A stretch of DNA of 64,000 bases from Diaphorobacter sp. HDW4B (GCF_011305535.1 NZ_CP049905.1:4772001-4836000); one strand, 5' to 3'; positions 1 through 9,257 are shown, counted from the first letter of the stretch. The notes: generated by a model not told the origin, from the sequence alone. Translations and numbers: made by a program.

Positions 1-561
1 TGCGAGCCATTGCATCTGCTGGACTGCTGCCAGGAATCCGATGGCGCGGTCGCGATGGTGATCACATCGAGCGAGCGTGCGCGCGACCTCAAGGCCAAGC
101 CGGTCTTCATCAAGGCCGCCGCGCAAGGCGTGACCGAAGGCCAGCAAAGCATGACCTCTTTCTACCGCAAGGAGATCACCGGCCTGCCCGAGATGGGCCA
201 TGTCGCCAAGCAACTGTGGGCGCAGGCGCGTCTCACGCCCAAGGATGTGCAGAGCGCGATTCTGTATGACCACTTCTCGCCGTTCGTGCTGCCGCAGCTC
301 GAAGAGTTCGGTTTTGTGCCGCGTGGCGAGGCCAAGGATTTCATCCGTGCGGGCGAGCATGCGCGCGGTGGGTCACTGCCGATCAACACCAACGGCGGCC
401 AGCTTGGAGAGGCTTACATCCACGGCATGAACGGCATTGCCGAAGCGGTGCGCCAGGTGCGCGGCACGGCGGTCAATCAGGTCAAGGACGTGCACAACAT
501 GGTCGTGACCGCTGGCACGGGCGTGCCCACCAGCGGCCTGATTCTTGGCGACGAAGCGTAA
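1..561 (+). CDS. Thiolase-fold lipid-transfer protein, C-terminal part (Ltp2/SCP2-thiolase-like)
   Basis: This is the last 186 codons of a gene that begins before the window; the reading frame is open from base 1. The segment carries the thiolase C-terminal core, with a GGSLPINTNGG stretch followed by EAYIHGMNG. In ordinary thiolases the second part would be a GHP motif carrying a catalytic His; here it reads AYIHG, as in SCP2-thiolase-like lipid-transfer proteins, some of which (Ltp2 of steroid degraders) act as retro-aldolases on side-chain acyl-CoAs rather than as true thiolases. It is followed after 22 bases by an acyl-CoA dehydrogenase, which fits side-chain beta-oxidation. The substrate is unknown. 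The missing N-terminus would show whether the nucleophilic Cys of thiolases is present. Confidence 0.8.
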   Translation, partial: CEPLHLLDCCQESDGAVAMVITSSERARDLKAKPVFIKAAAQGVTEGQQSMTSFYRKEITGLPEMGHVAKQLWAQARLTPKDVQSAILYDHFSPFVLPQLEEFGFVPRGEAKDFIRAGEHARGGSLPINTNGGQLGEAYIHGMNGIAEAVRQVRGTAVNQVKDVHNMVVTAGTGVPTSGLILGDEA

Positions 562-583
562 GCGAAGGCTAGGAGAGCACACC

Positions 584-1765
584 ATGTTCATCGATCTGAC
601 CCCCGAACAGCACGCGCTGCGCCTGAAGGTTCGTGACTACTTCCAGGCGCTCATGACGCCGGAACTCAAGGCCCGCATGCGCGGTGCCGAAAGCGGCGAA
701 GAGTACCGCTCCGTGATCCGCAAGATGGGCCGCGATGGCTGGCTGGCCATCGGCTGGCCCAAGGAGTTCGGCGGCCAGGGCCTCTCGGCCACCGAGCAGT
801 TGATCTTCTTTGAAGAAGCCAACATCGCTGGCGCGCCGCTGCCCTTCGTGACCATCAACACCGTTGGCCCCGCGCTGATGGAGCATGGCACCGAGGCGCA
901 GAAGAAGGAATTCCTGCCCGGCATGGCGACTGGCGAGATCATCTTCGCCATCGGCTATTCCGAATCCGGCGCGGGCTCCGACCTTGCGATGCTCAAGACG
1001 CAGGCGCAACTGCAGGGCGATCTGCAGACCGGCCACTTCGTCGTGAACGGCCAGAAGCTGTGGACCTCGGGCATCGAGTCGGCCGACTTCGTGTGGCTGG
1101 CCGCGCGCACCAACCAGGAACTGGCGCGTCACAAAGGCGTGTCCATCATGGTGGTGGACACGCGCGATCCGGGCTTCTCGCACACGCTGATCCAGACCGT
1201 GGGCAACTTCACAGCGGCCACGTATTTCGACAACGTGAAGGTGCCTGCGCATCGCCTGATCGGCGAGCTCAACGGCGGCTGGAAGCTGATCACCGCGCAG
1301 CTCAACCACGAGCGTCTGGGCCTCGGTTCGTGGTCCGACAAGGTGTTCGGTCCCTTCACCAAGGTGCTGCAATGGGCCAAGGCCAAGGACGAGCAGGGCC
1401 GCCGCGCGGTCGATCTGCCATGGGTGCGTCGCAGTCTGGCCGAGTGCTATTCGCGCCTTGAAGCCATGCGCCTGTACAACTTCCGCATCGCCGCCGATCT
1501 GGAAGCGGGCGCGATGGATGTGGGCCTTGCGTCGAGCACCAAGGTCTACGGTTCGGAAAACATGATCGAAATCCTGAACCGCCTGATGGACATCGTGGGC
1601 AGCAGCGCGCTGGTGCGTGGCAATTCGGCTGCGGCTTACCTGATGGGCGAGCTGGAGTACGAACTGCGTGCCAACACGATCAACACCTTCGGCGGTGGCA
1701 CGAACGAGATTCAGCGCGAGCTGATCGCGCAGTTCGGCCTGGGCATGCCGCGCCCGGTGCGCTGA
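584..1765 (+). CDS. Acyl-CoA dehydrogenase
   Basis: A 393-residue FAD-dependent acyl-CoA dehydrogenase that would introduce the alpha,beta double bond in an acyl-CoA. The FAD/substrate motif GYSESGAGSDL is near residue 122 and the C-terminal GGGTNEIQRE near residue 370. The latter has Gly where medium-chain enzymes carry the catalytic Glu. A Glu in NHERLG (about residue 241) sits where isovaleryl-CoA dehydrogenase-type enzymes place theirs, so activity is plausible (inference). The chosen ATG follows an AGGAG at 571-575; a longer in-frame reading from 545 would overlap the upstream gene. It belongs to the compact run with the ligases and two further dehydrogenases. Confidence 0.9.
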   Translation: MFIDLTPEQHALRLKVRDYFQALMTPELKARMRGAESGEEYRSVIRKMGRDGWLAIGWPKEFGGQGLSATEQLIFFEEANIAGAPLPFVTINTVGPALMEHGTEAQKKEFLPGMATGEIIFAIGYSESGAGSDLAMLKTQAQLQGDLQTGHFVVNGQKLWTSGIESADFVWLAARTNQELARHKGVSIMVVDTRDPGFSHTLIQTVGNFTAATYFDNVKVPAHRLIGELNGGWKLITAQLNHERLGLGSWSDKVFGPFTKVLQWAKAKDEQGRRAVDLPWVRRSLAECYSRLEAMRLYNFRIAADLEAGAMDVGLASSTKVYGSENMIEILNRLMDIVGSSALVRGNSAAAYLMGELEYELRANTINTFGGGTNEIQRELIAQFGLGMPRPVR

Positions 1766-1826
1766 GCGGAGTTCCGCCCGGAATCCGAGAAATAACAAGA
1801 CATACCAACGAGATGGAGACAAACAG

Positions 1827-3638
1827 ATGAGTGCATCGACTGTCGTCCCGCGCGAGCAGACACAGCAAATCCTCGACCGCCGTGGCCCGATCGCCACCAA
1901 GTACATGGCGTCCACGCCATTCACCACGGCGGATCGGCTGGAGGATTGCGCAAAGGAATTCGGCGCGAAAGTGTTCCTCATGGAAGGTGACCTGCGCTAC
2001 ACCTATGCGCAGTTCAACGCCCGGGCCAACCAAGTGGCCCGCGCCTTGCATATCGCGGGCGTGCGCAAGGGGGATGTGGTGGCCTTGTCCATGGAAAACC
2101 GCTCGGCGTTTTTCTTCGCATGGATGGGCATCGCCAAAGTGGGTGCGGTGGCCGCGTTCATCAACACGCATGTCAGCGGCAAGCCGCTGGCGCATGCGCT
2201 GGAGGTGACCGGCGCGCGCTATGCCATCGTGGGCGAGGAGTGCATGCCGCGCTTTGCCGAGACCGATGGCATCAGCGATTCGCTGGTCTATTTCCAGTGG
2301 CCTGATGCCGAGCGTCCCGCCGCGCCTGAACTGCGCTCGGCGTTCGGTGACGATCTGCAGCAACTCGCCGCGCAGCAAGATGGCGCTGCCGTTCCTGCCG
2401 AGTGGCGCGAAGGTCTGCGCGCGGGCGATACCGCGCAGTACATCTTCACCTCCGGCACCACGGGTCTGCCCAAGGCCGCAGTGGTGAGTCACGCGCGCTG
2501 GCTGATGGCGGGTGACGCGATGAAGCTGCTGTGGGAGACCGATTCGAGCGACTGCTTCTACTGCTTCTTGCCGCTGTACCACGGCGCAGCGTCGATGTCG
2601 GCCACGTCCACGGCGCTCAGCTCCGGCGCGAGTCTGGTCGTGCGCCGCAAGTTCAGCCGCAGCGAGTTCTGGAACGATGTGCGGCGCTACCAGATCACCT
2701 TCTGCCAGTACGTGGGCGAGATCTGCCGCTTTCTGCTGAGCGTGCCACCTGCCGACGACGACAAGCAACACAGCCTGCGCAAGATGGCTGGAACGGGATT
2801 GACGACCGAAATCTGGCAGCAGTGGGTGAACCGCTTCGGCCACCAGTTCCGCATTTTCGAAGGCTGGGGCGGGACTGAATCGAACACCAACACCATCAAT
2901 CTGGACAACCATGTCGGCTCGTGCGGACGTGTTCCGTTCTGGGAAAAAACCAATCTGCGCCTCGTCCGCTTCGATCAGGAAAAGGGCGACTACATCCGCG
3001 ATGACAAGGGCTTTTTGCAGCTTGCGGGTGTGAACGAACCCGGTGAGGCGTTGGGCATGGTGATCTCGCATCCCGAGGTGCTGGCGGGGCGTTTCGAGGG
3101 CTACACCAACGCCGAGGCGACGGAGAAAAAAATTCTGCGCAACGTGTTCGCGGAGGGCGATGCGTGGTGGACTTCGGGCGATCTGCTGCGCTGCGACGAG
3201 CATGGCTACTGCTGGTTTGTGGACCGCATCGGCGATACCTACCGCTGGAAGAGCGAGAACGTCTCGACCATGGAAGTGACCGATGCGCTGGTGGAATATC
3301 CTGGCGCGGATGCGGTCACGGTCTATGGCGTGCAGGTGCCGGGACACGATGGCCGCGCGGGCATGGTGGCACTGGTGATGGTCGATGGCGTGTCGTTCGA
3401 TGCGGACGCGTTTTACCGGCTCGCGCTGGAGCGTTTGCCGCGCTACGCCGCGCCGCTGTTCGTGCGCTTGATGGATGCGCCCGACATGACCGGCAACTAC
3501 AAGCTGCGCAAGGTCGATCTGCAGAAGCAGGGTTTCGACACAGCGCTGGTGAAGGACCCGCTCTACGTGCGTGATGATCGCCTGAAGACCTATGTGCCGT
3601 TCACGCCAGCGGCCCTGCAGGAAGCACTCCGTGGATAA
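1827..3638 (+). CDS. Acyl-CoA synthetase, FATP/FadD type
   Basis: A 603-residue adenylate-forming enzyme expected to activate a carboxylic acid to its CoA thioester with ATP. The AMP-binding loop YIFTSGTTGLPK lies near residue 205, the adenine motif GWGGTES near 345, and the C-terminal TSGDLL and DRIGDTYRWKSENVS motifs from about 450. This last form is typical of the very-long-chain/FATP-like branch, which includes steroid side-chain ligases. The ATG follows a GGAGAC at 1814-1819. Its stop overlaps the GTG start of the next gene by 8 bases, so the two are translationally coupled. Substrate specificity cannot be read from the sequence. Confidence 0.9.
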   Translation: MSASTVVPREQTQQILDRRGPIATKYMASTPFTTADRLEDCAKEFGAKVFLMEGDLRYTYAQFNARANQVARALHIAGVRKGDVVALSMENRSAFFFAWMGIAKVGAVAAFINTHVSGKPLAHALEVTGARYAIVGEECMPRFAETDGISDSLVYFQWPDAERPAAPELRSAFGDDLQQLAAQQDGAAVPAEWREGLRAGDTAQYIFTSGTTGLPKAAVVSHARWLMAGDAMKLLWETDSSDCFYCFLPLYHGAASMSATSTALSSGASLVVRRKFSRSEFWNDVRRYQITFCQYVGEICRFLLSVPPADDDKQHSLRKMAGTGLTTEIWQQWVNRFGHQFRIFEGWGGTESNTNTINLDNHVGSCGRVPFWEKTNLRLVRFDQEKGDYIRDDKGFLQLAGVNEPGEALGMVISHPEVLAGRFEGYTNAEATEKKILRNVFAEGDAWWTSGDLLRCDEHGYCWFVDRIGDTYRWKSENVSTMEVTDALVEYPGADAVTVYGVQVPGHDGRAGMVALVMVDGVSFDADAFYRLALERLPRYAAPLFVRLMDAPDMTGNYKLRKVDLQKQGFDTALVKDPLYVRDDRLKTYVPFTPAALQEALRG

Positions 3639-4746
3639 CGCGGTGGCTACTCCCGCTACCCCCGCTGCGTCCGCTGCGCCGCCAGTGGCTGCCCGGCCCA
3701 AAGCCGAGTCACCGCTGCGTTACCCCATCGAGCCGCCGCCGAGCGACGGCTCGCTGGTGGAGATCGCGCTCGGCCTGATGTGGGCGCGCATTCCCATGCC
3801 CATGTCGCTCGACCATATCAACTGCTACCTGCTGCGCGACCGCTACGAAGGCCGCGACGGTTGGGCGGTGGTCGATACGGGCCTGGGCATTCCACGCACG
3901 CACGAGGTCTGGAAAAGGATCTTCGGCGAAACGCTGGCTGGTCAACCGATGACGCGCTTGATCTGCACGCATTGCCATTACGACCATGCGGGCGCTGCGC
4001 GCTGGATGCAGGAACGCTTTGGCGTGCCGCTGCTGATGACGTTCGGCGAGTTCATGATGCTGCGCGGCGTGATGGGGCCACCGCCCGATCCGCTGCCCGA
4101 GACGCACCGCGCGTTCTACCACCGCGCAGGTGTGAGCGACGAGCAGTTGGAGAGCATGGTCGGCGCGATGCGCAAGGACCCGTTCATGCCGCAGGCACCG
4201 TTCAGCTACCAGCGTATGCGCGCTGGCGATGTGCTGCAGATCGGCGAACGTGAGTGGCAGGTGATCGTGGGCGAGGGCCATTCGCCTGAGCACGCGTGCC
4301 TGTACAACGCGCGGGACGGCATTCTGATCGCTGGCGATCAACTGCTGCCGCGCATCACATCGAACGTGATGGTCTCGCCCATCGAGCCCGAGGGCAGTCC
4401 GCTCACCGTGTGGCTGGAATCGACCTTGCGGTTAGCAGAACTTCCTGCGGACACGCTGGTGCTGCCATCGCATCAGGGCGTGTTTCTGGGCGTTCGCGAA
4501 CGTGCGCATGAAGTGGTTGCTCACCACGAGCAGCAGTTCGATTTGATCAGGGCGCATCTGGCGAGCGTGCCCAGCGCTTCGGCGTGGGAGCTGATGAAGG
4601 TGCTGTTCACCCGATTGCGCAGCCCGGTTGACCATCTCATGGCACTAGGGGAAACGATAGCGCATTTGAACCATCTGCGCGCCGCAGGTGAGCTACAACG
4701 CTCATCCGGCACTGACAACATAGACGCGTACGCGCGGGCAGTGTGA
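3631..4746 (+). CDS. Metallo-beta-lactamase-fold hydrolase
   Basis: A 371-residue MBL-fold protein with the zinc-binding signature THCHYDHAG near residue 112 and further metal-ligand regions at GEGHSPEHACL and AGDQLLP. The C-terminal extension with an SHQG motif is typical of the larger glyoxalase II/LACTB2-like group. Members of this group often hydrolyse thioesters or lactones; placed among acyl-CoA genes it may be a thioesterase or ring/lactone hydrolase (inference). The GTG start at 3631 is chosen because it gives an 8-base overlap with the upstream stop and follows a purine-rich GCAGGAAG. A longer reading starting at 3592 would run far into the ligase gene. Confidence 0.8.
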   Translation: MDNAVATPATPAASAAPPVAARPKAESPLRYPIEPPPSDGSLVEIALGLMWARIPMPMSLDHINCYLLRDRYEGRDGWAVVDTGLGIPRTHEVWKRIFGETLAGQPMTRLICTHCHYDHAGAARWMQERFGVPLLMTFGEFMMLRGVMGPPPDPLPETHRAFYHRAGVSDEQLESMVGAMRKDPFMPQAPFSYQRMRAGDVLQIGEREWQVIVGEGHSPEHACLYNARDGILIAGDQLLPRITSNVMVSPIEPEGSPLTVWLESTLRLAELPADTLVLPSHQGVFLGVRERAHEVVAHHEQQFDLIRAHLASVPSASAWELMKVLFTRLRSPVDHLMALGETIAHLNHLRAAGELQRSSGTDNIDAYARAV

Positions 4747-4759
4747 AGGAAGACAGGAA

Positions 4760-5959
4760 ATGGCGGAACTCGACGAATTCAAGCAGGAAGTTTCCACGTG
4801 GCTGGACAGCAATTGCCCGCAAAGCATGCGCCGTCCCATCGTGACCGAGGAGATGGTGTGGGGCAGCTCCAGGCTGCAGTTCTTGAACGAGGACCAGCAG
4901 GTCTGGTTCGAGCGCATGCGCGAGCGCGGCTGGTTCGCTCCATCGTGGCCGAAGGAATACGGCGGCGGTGGCTTGAACCCCAAGCAGGCTCGCGTTCTGG
5001 AAACCGAAATGTCGCGCCTTGGCTGCCGCCAACCGCAGTACAACCTGGGCGTGTGGATGCTCGGCCCCGTGCTGCTCGAAGCCGGAACGCACGAGCAGAA
5101 GCTCGAACATCTGGTGCCCATGATGAAGGGCCAGCAGCGCTGGTGCCAGGGCTTCTCCGAGCCGAATGCAGGCTCCGATCTGGCGAGCCTCAAGACTTCC
5201 GCGCGGCGTGTGAGCGACGAGCAGGGCGAGGCCTACATCGTCAACGGCGGCAAGATCTGGACGTCGGACGGCGACAAGGCCGACTGGATGTACGCGCTGG
5301 TCCGCACCGACAACTCGTCGAAAAAGCAGGAAGGCATCAGCTTTCTGCTGATCGACATGAAGGCGCCGGGTGTGACCGTCAAACCCATCGAGCTCATCAG
5401 CGGCAAGTCGAGCTTCTGTCAGGTGTTTTTTGATGACGTGCGCGTGCCCGTGCGTCAGTTGGTCGGCAAGGAGGGCGAGGGCTGGGCGCTGGGCAAAAAG
5501 CTGCTGCAGCACGAACGCGCGGCCATGTCCAAGTTCACCGAAGGCGGTGCTCCGTCAGCCGACGCGCTGGCCGTGACGCTCGAATATCTGGAGCGCGGTG
5601 ACGACGGCAAGCTCGAAGACGCCGCACTGCGCCAGAAGCTGGCCGAGGTGCTGATGAACGCGCAGTCGTTCACGCTCACGCATCGCCGCGTGACCGAAAT
5701 GGCACTCGCCCGCAAGGACGTGAGCGCGCCCGGCAGCATCATGAAGCTGGTGCAGACCGAGCAGGAAGTGGCCAAGTACGAACTGCTGGAGCAGGTGATG
5801 GGCCTGCGTGGTCTGGGTTGGGAGGGCGAGGATTTCAGCGCCGAAGAGATCGACCTGTGCCGCACCTGGCTGCGCTCCAAGACCTACACGATTGCGGGTG
5901 GCAGCTCCGAAGTGCAGCTCAACATCATCGCCAAGCGCGTGCTCGATCTTCCCGCGTGA
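4760..5959 (+). CDS. Acyl-CoA dehydrogenase, catalytic-type subunit
   Basis: A 399-residue acyl-CoA dehydrogenase. FSEPNAGSDLASLKT near residue 132 is the FAD/substrate signature, QHERA near residue 249 supplies a Glu in the isovaleryl-type position, and AGGSSEVQ near 378 is the C-terminal FAD loop. The ATG is preceded by GGAAGACAGGAA. The next gene is a second, degenerate dehydrogenase 46 bases downstream; adjacent unequal pairs like this form alpha2beta2 heteromers in actinobacterial and proteobacterial steroid side-chain degradation. A heteromeric enzyme is therefore likely here, though this is inference. Confidence 0.9.
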   Translation: MAELDEFKQEVSTWLDSNCPQSMRRPIVTEEMVWGSSRLQFLNEDQQVWFERMRERGWFAPSWPKEYGGGGLNPKQARVLETEMSRLGCRQPQYNLGVWMLGPVLLEAGTHEQKLEHLVPMMKGQQRWCQGFSEPNAGSDLASLKTSARRVSDEQGEAYIVNGGKIWTSDGDKADWMYALVRTDNSSKKQEGISFLLIDMKAPGVTVKPIELISGKSSFCQVFFDDVRVPVRQLVGKEGEGWALGKKLLQHERAAMSKFTEGGAPSADALAVTLEYLERGDDGKLEDAALRQKLAEVLMNAQSFTLTHRRVTEMALARKDVSAPGSIMKLVQTEQEVAKYELLEQVMGLRGLGWEGEDFSAEEIDLCRTWLRSKTYTIAGGSSEVQLNIIAKRVLDLPA

Positions 5960-6005
5960 AGACCGCAGCAGCGCATTGCAGAAACCAAGAATGGGAGACA
6001 ACGAA

Positions 6006-7130
6006 ATGACGATGCTTTTGTCGCAGGAGCAGGAACTGCTCAAGGACAGCGCCGTGGCGTATTTGTCCGAGCAGGCCAACGTGGCGCAGCAACGCAAGCT
6101 GCGCGATGACAAGTCCGCGCTGGGCTTTGATGCCAAGGTCTGGCAGCAGATGGTGGAAATGGGTTGGCCCGTGGCCGTGCTGCCCGAAGAGCACGATGGC
6201 CTGCAGGCCGGTTATCTGGGCATGGGCGCGGTGTTCGAGGCGATCGGTCGCCAGCTCTCCGCACAGCCGCTGCTCACGCAGGCCGTGATCGCGCCGGAAC
6301 TGTTGATCCGCGCAGGCAGCAGCGCGCAGAAGTCGCAGTGGTTGCCAGCGCTTGCAAGCGGCGAAAAACGCATTGCACTGGCGCTCGATGAATCGTCCGG
6401 CAGACACCTCTCGTCTGCCATGAAGACGCGTGTGGCGAAGTCCAGTGCAGGCATGCAGTTGCAGGGCGAAAAGCAGTTCGTGCTGGATGGCGTGGGCGCG
6501 GATGCGTTCATCGTCGCCGCCGGTCCGCTGGCCGAGCTGACGCTGTGGCTGGTGCCCGCCGATGCGCCCGGTGTGAGGGTGCATGCCGTGACCATGATGG
6601 ACAGCCGCAACCACGCGCGCGTCACCTTCGACAACGTGGCGCTGAACGCCGACATGGCGCTGGCCGCCGAGCCTGCACGCAAGGCCCTCGACGAAGTGCT
6701 GGACCGCGCTCGCGCGTGTCTGTCTGCGGAAGCGCTGGGCCTGCTGCGTGAGATGTTCGACCGCACGGTGGCTTATCTGAAAGAACGCGTGCAGTTCGAT
6801 GTGAAGATCGGCTCCTTCCAGGCACTGCAGCACCGCGCCGCGCGCTTGTATGTGGAGCTTGAACTGCTGGAGAGCTGCGTGCTTGCCGCGCTCGAAGCCA
6901 TCGATTCGGGCCGCGAACGTGACGTGCCGCTGCTGTGCAGTCTGGCCAAGGCCAAGGCGTCGGATCTGTGCGAAAAGCTGGGCAATGAAGCGGTGCAGTT
7001 GCACGGCGGCATCGGCGTGACGGACGAGCTCGACCTGGGCCTGTTCTTCAAGCGCGCGCGCGTTCTGCAGCGCACGTTGGGCGATGGCAATTTCCACCGC
7101 GACCGTTACGCGACGCTGAAAGGTTTCTGA
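6006..7130 (+). CDS. Acyl-CoA dehydrogenase-like protein, probably non-catalytic partner subunit
   Basis: A 374-residue member of the acyl-CoA dehydrogenase fold, with the C-terminal NEAVQLHGGIGVTDE segment clear. Its catalytic landmarks are degraded: the usual TEPxAGSD signature reads LDESSGRHLSS near residue 130, the region around residue 240 lacks the Glu-Arg pair, and no Glu appears at the medium-chain position either. That suits a structural or FAD-sharing beta subunit paired with the preceding gene. The ATG at 6006 follows GGGAGAC; an alternative ATG is at 6012. The stop is one base before the ATG of the next ligase. It could still bind substrate; the lack of activity is inferred only. 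Confidence 0.85.
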   Translation: MTMLLSQEQELLKDSAVAYLSEQANVAQQRKLRDDKSALGFDAKVWQQMVEMGWPVAVLPEEHDGLQAGYLGMGAVFEAIGRQLSAQPLLTQAVIAPELLIRAGSSAQKSQWLPALASGEKRIALALDESSGRHLSSAMKTRVAKSSAGMQLQGEKQFVLDGVGADAFIVAAGPLAELTLWLVPADAPGVRVHAVTMMDSRNHARVTFDNVALNADMALAAEPARKALDEVLDRARACLSAEALGLLREMFDRTVAYLKERVQFDVKIGSFQALQHRAARLYVELELLESCVLAALEAIDSGRERDVPLLCSLAKAKASDLCEKLGNEAVQLHGGIGVTDELDLGLFFKRARVLQRTLGDGNFHRDRYATLKGF

Positions 7131-7131
7131 G

Positions 7132-8877
7132 ATGAGCAGCGCACCACAACAACCATCCACACCGCTGGGCAGCGTTGCCGCGCAGGTCAATGCCCTGCGC
7201 ACGCAGCTCACATCGCCCGGCGCACCTTTCGAATTGGTGCAGGTCGAACTCGCCGACGGCAGCAAGGCAAGCGCCTACCGCAATGCGTTCCCCTCGTTGC
7301 CCGACGTGCTCAACGCGGGCCGCGCGCATGGCGCGATGGAGTTTCTGATCTACGGTGAAGACCGCTGGACCTTTGACCGCTTCTTCGCCGCCGCCGATGC
7401 TGCCGCCAGCCGACTGCAGAAGCAGCATGGCTTGAAGGCCGGGGACCGCGTGGCGATCGCCATGCGCAACCGCCCCGAATGGGCCGTGGCCTTCGTGGCC
7501 GTGGCCTTGCTGGGCGCGGTGCCCGTGCCGCTCAACAGTTTCGGGCTGAACAGCGAGCTGATGTCGAATCTGGAAGACACTACGCCCGCTTGGCTGATCT
7601 GCGACACAGACCGTTTTGAACGCGTGGGCGCGAGCCTCCAAAATCTGAAGACTGTGCCCAAGGTGGTGGTGGTCGACGGAGCAGGTGGCGATGTCAACTG
7701 GATCGACCTGATCGCGCCCGGTCATGACGGCTATGACGCACCCGCACTCAAGCCCTATGATCAGGCGCTGATCCTGTTCACCTCCGGCGCGACCAGCCGC
7801 GCCAAGGGCGTGGAATCGAGCCAGCGCGCGGTCTGTCAGGCGATCTTCAACATCGACTACATCAGTGCCGTGGCGGCCATGTCCTCGCCCGAGGCCGTGG
7901 GCCGCATCATGGCGCGCAAGCTGCAGCCCACCACGCTGTCGGCCGTGCCGCTGTTCCATGTGAGCGGCCTGCACGCGCAATTGCTGATCTCGCTGCGCCA
8001 CGGCCGCCGACTGGTGTTCGTGCACCGCTGGGATGCGCAGGCCGCCGTGGACATCATCCGCAAAGAAAACGTCACGCAGTTCAATGGCGCGCCGAGCATG
8101 GTGCAGCAACTGATCGGACAACCAGGTTTCGAGCAACCCGAGAACTCCGGCAACCTGTCGGGTCTGGGCTTTGGAGGCGCGGGCCTGCACCAGCGTCTGA
8201 TCACCGACGTGCTCGAAAAATTTCCGGGCCGCATGTCCGGCATCGGCTTCGGCCTGACTGAGTCGAACGGCGTCTGCGCAGCCTGCTCGGGCCGTCTGTT
8301 TGAAGAACGCCCAGCCGCATCCGGTGCGCTGTCGCCCATCATCGACGTGCGCATTTCCGGGGTGAACGGAGAGGTTTTGCCTGTCGGCGAGGCAGGCGAA
8401 GTCTGGTTGCGCGGCGTGACGCTGATGCAAGGCTACTGGGCCCAACCCCAGGCCACGCAAGCGGCGGTGCAAGACGGCTGGTTCCACACGGGAGACATCG
8501 GCGTGCTGGATGCCAACGGCGTGCTCACCATCGTCGACCGCATCAAGGACGTGATCAACCGCAGCGGCGAAAAGATCGCGGCGGTGGAGGTCGAGTCCTG
8601 CCTGATGCAGCACGACGCGCTGGACGAGGCGGCGGTGTTCTCCATGCCGCACGAAGTGACGGGCGAGCAGGTGGTGGCCGTGGTGGTCGGCAAGCCGGGC
8701 GCTGACGTGAGCGAGGCGGAATTGCGTGAGTTCGTGGGGCAGCGACTGGCTGCGTACAAGGTGCCGAATCTCATCGTGGTGAGGGGGCAGCCGTTGCCGC
8801 GGAATCCGGCGGGGAAGATGTTGAAGTCGAATCTTCGGAAGTTGGTGGAGGAGTGGGGCACTGCCGTGCCTGGCTGA
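7132..8877 (+). CDS. Class I adenylate-forming acyl/aryl-CoA ligase
   Basis: A 581-residue AMP-binding enzyme, the second acid:CoA ligase in the run. The P-loop near residue 213 reads FTSGATSRAKG, with Ala and Arg where T-S-G-T-T-G-x-P-K is usual. GFGLTESNG near 372, HTGDIG near 453, DRIKDVINRSGEKI, and the catalytic Lys in PAGKMLKSN near 560 are intact. It starts one base after the preceding stop, so coupling is likely. It may act on a different intermediate from the FATP-type ligase, for example a shortened side chain or a ring-derived acid (inference). Confidence 0.88.
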   Translation: MSSAPQQPSTPLGSVAAQVNALRTQLTSPGAPFELVQVELADGSKASAYRNAFPSLPDVLNAGRAHGAMEFLIYGEDRWTFDRFFAAADAAASRLQKQHGLKAGDRVAIAMRNRPEWAVAFVAVALLGAVPVPLNSFGLNSELMSNLEDTTPAWLICDTDRFERVGASLQNLKTVPKVVVVDGAGGDVNWIDLIAPGHDGYDAPALKPYDQALILFTSGATSRAKGVESSQRAVCQAIFNIDYISAVAAMSSPEAVGRIMARKLQPTTLSAVPLFHVSGLHAQLLISLRHGRRLVFVHRWDAQAAVDIIRKENVTQFNGAPSMVQQLIGQPGFEQPENSGNLSGLGFGGAGLHQRLITDVLEKFPGRMSGIGFGLTESNGVCAACSGRLFEERPAASGALSPIIDVRISGVNGEVLPVGEAGEVWLRGVTLMQGYWAQPQATQAAVQDGWFHTGDIGVLDANGVLTIVDRIKDVINRSGEKIAAVEVESCLMQHDALDEAAVFSMPHEVTGEQVVAVVVGKPGADVSEAELREFVGQRLAAYKVPNLIVVRGQPLPRNPAGKMLKSNLRKLVEEWGTAVPG

Positions 8878-8996
8878 TATTCGCTTTTCATATTCTATGT
8901 AGAGGTTGATTTCTTGGGGCCTGCGGCGCTTTGGTGCGTTTGCGGGCCTTTGTCGTTTTTTGGGGCTGGCTGGCCGGGACTCGCCCCGGCGGGCGA

Positions 8997-9028
8997 CCTA
9001 CTTTTCTTGCTTCGCCAAGAAAAGTAGG
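8997..9028. repeat. Perfect 13-bp-arm hairpin
   Basis: CCTACTTTTCTTG at 8997-9009 pairs exactly with CAAGAAAAGTAGG at 9016-9028 around a six-base loop. It lies 120 bases after the ligase stop. It has no terminal T-run on plus, but could cause termination or stabilise the mRNA; it resembles a dispersed intergenic element. Confidence 0.75.
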
Positions 9029-9079
9029 CAAAAGAAGGCGAGCCCGCTGTCCACGACCCTTCGCTTGCGCTACGGGCGA

Positions 9080-9224
9080 CCTGATTCTGGAGATTCGTCC
9101 GACTGCACGGCAGAACTCCCGGCGCGCCGAAGGCGCTCTGGTCAAACAGCTGCCGTGAGTCAGATGTGGAAGTTTTGATCGGCACTTGCCGCTCAAAACA
9201 GCCGGACGAATCTCCAGAATCAGG
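9080..9224. repeat. Long inverted repeat with perfect 22-bp arms
   Basis: The arms at 9080-9101 and 9203-9224 are exact reverse complements over 22 bases (left arm begins CCTGATTCTGGAG) and enclose 101 bases. The enclosed segment has no gene-like frame. A small non-autonomous repeat (MITE-like or large REP/BIME-like) would look like this; no flanking direct repeat was established. Confidence 0.75.
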
Positions 9225-9257
9225 CGTGGCCAGAAGGGCGGGGGATTGGGTCGGGGA

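Noticed and set aside
569-3701. Long minus-strand frames of 470 and 673 codons opposite the acyl-CoA genes
   Set aside because: They mirror the codon pattern of the well-supported plus-strand genes and are His/Arg/Ala-rich; the same effect appears opposite most genes of this GC-rich window.
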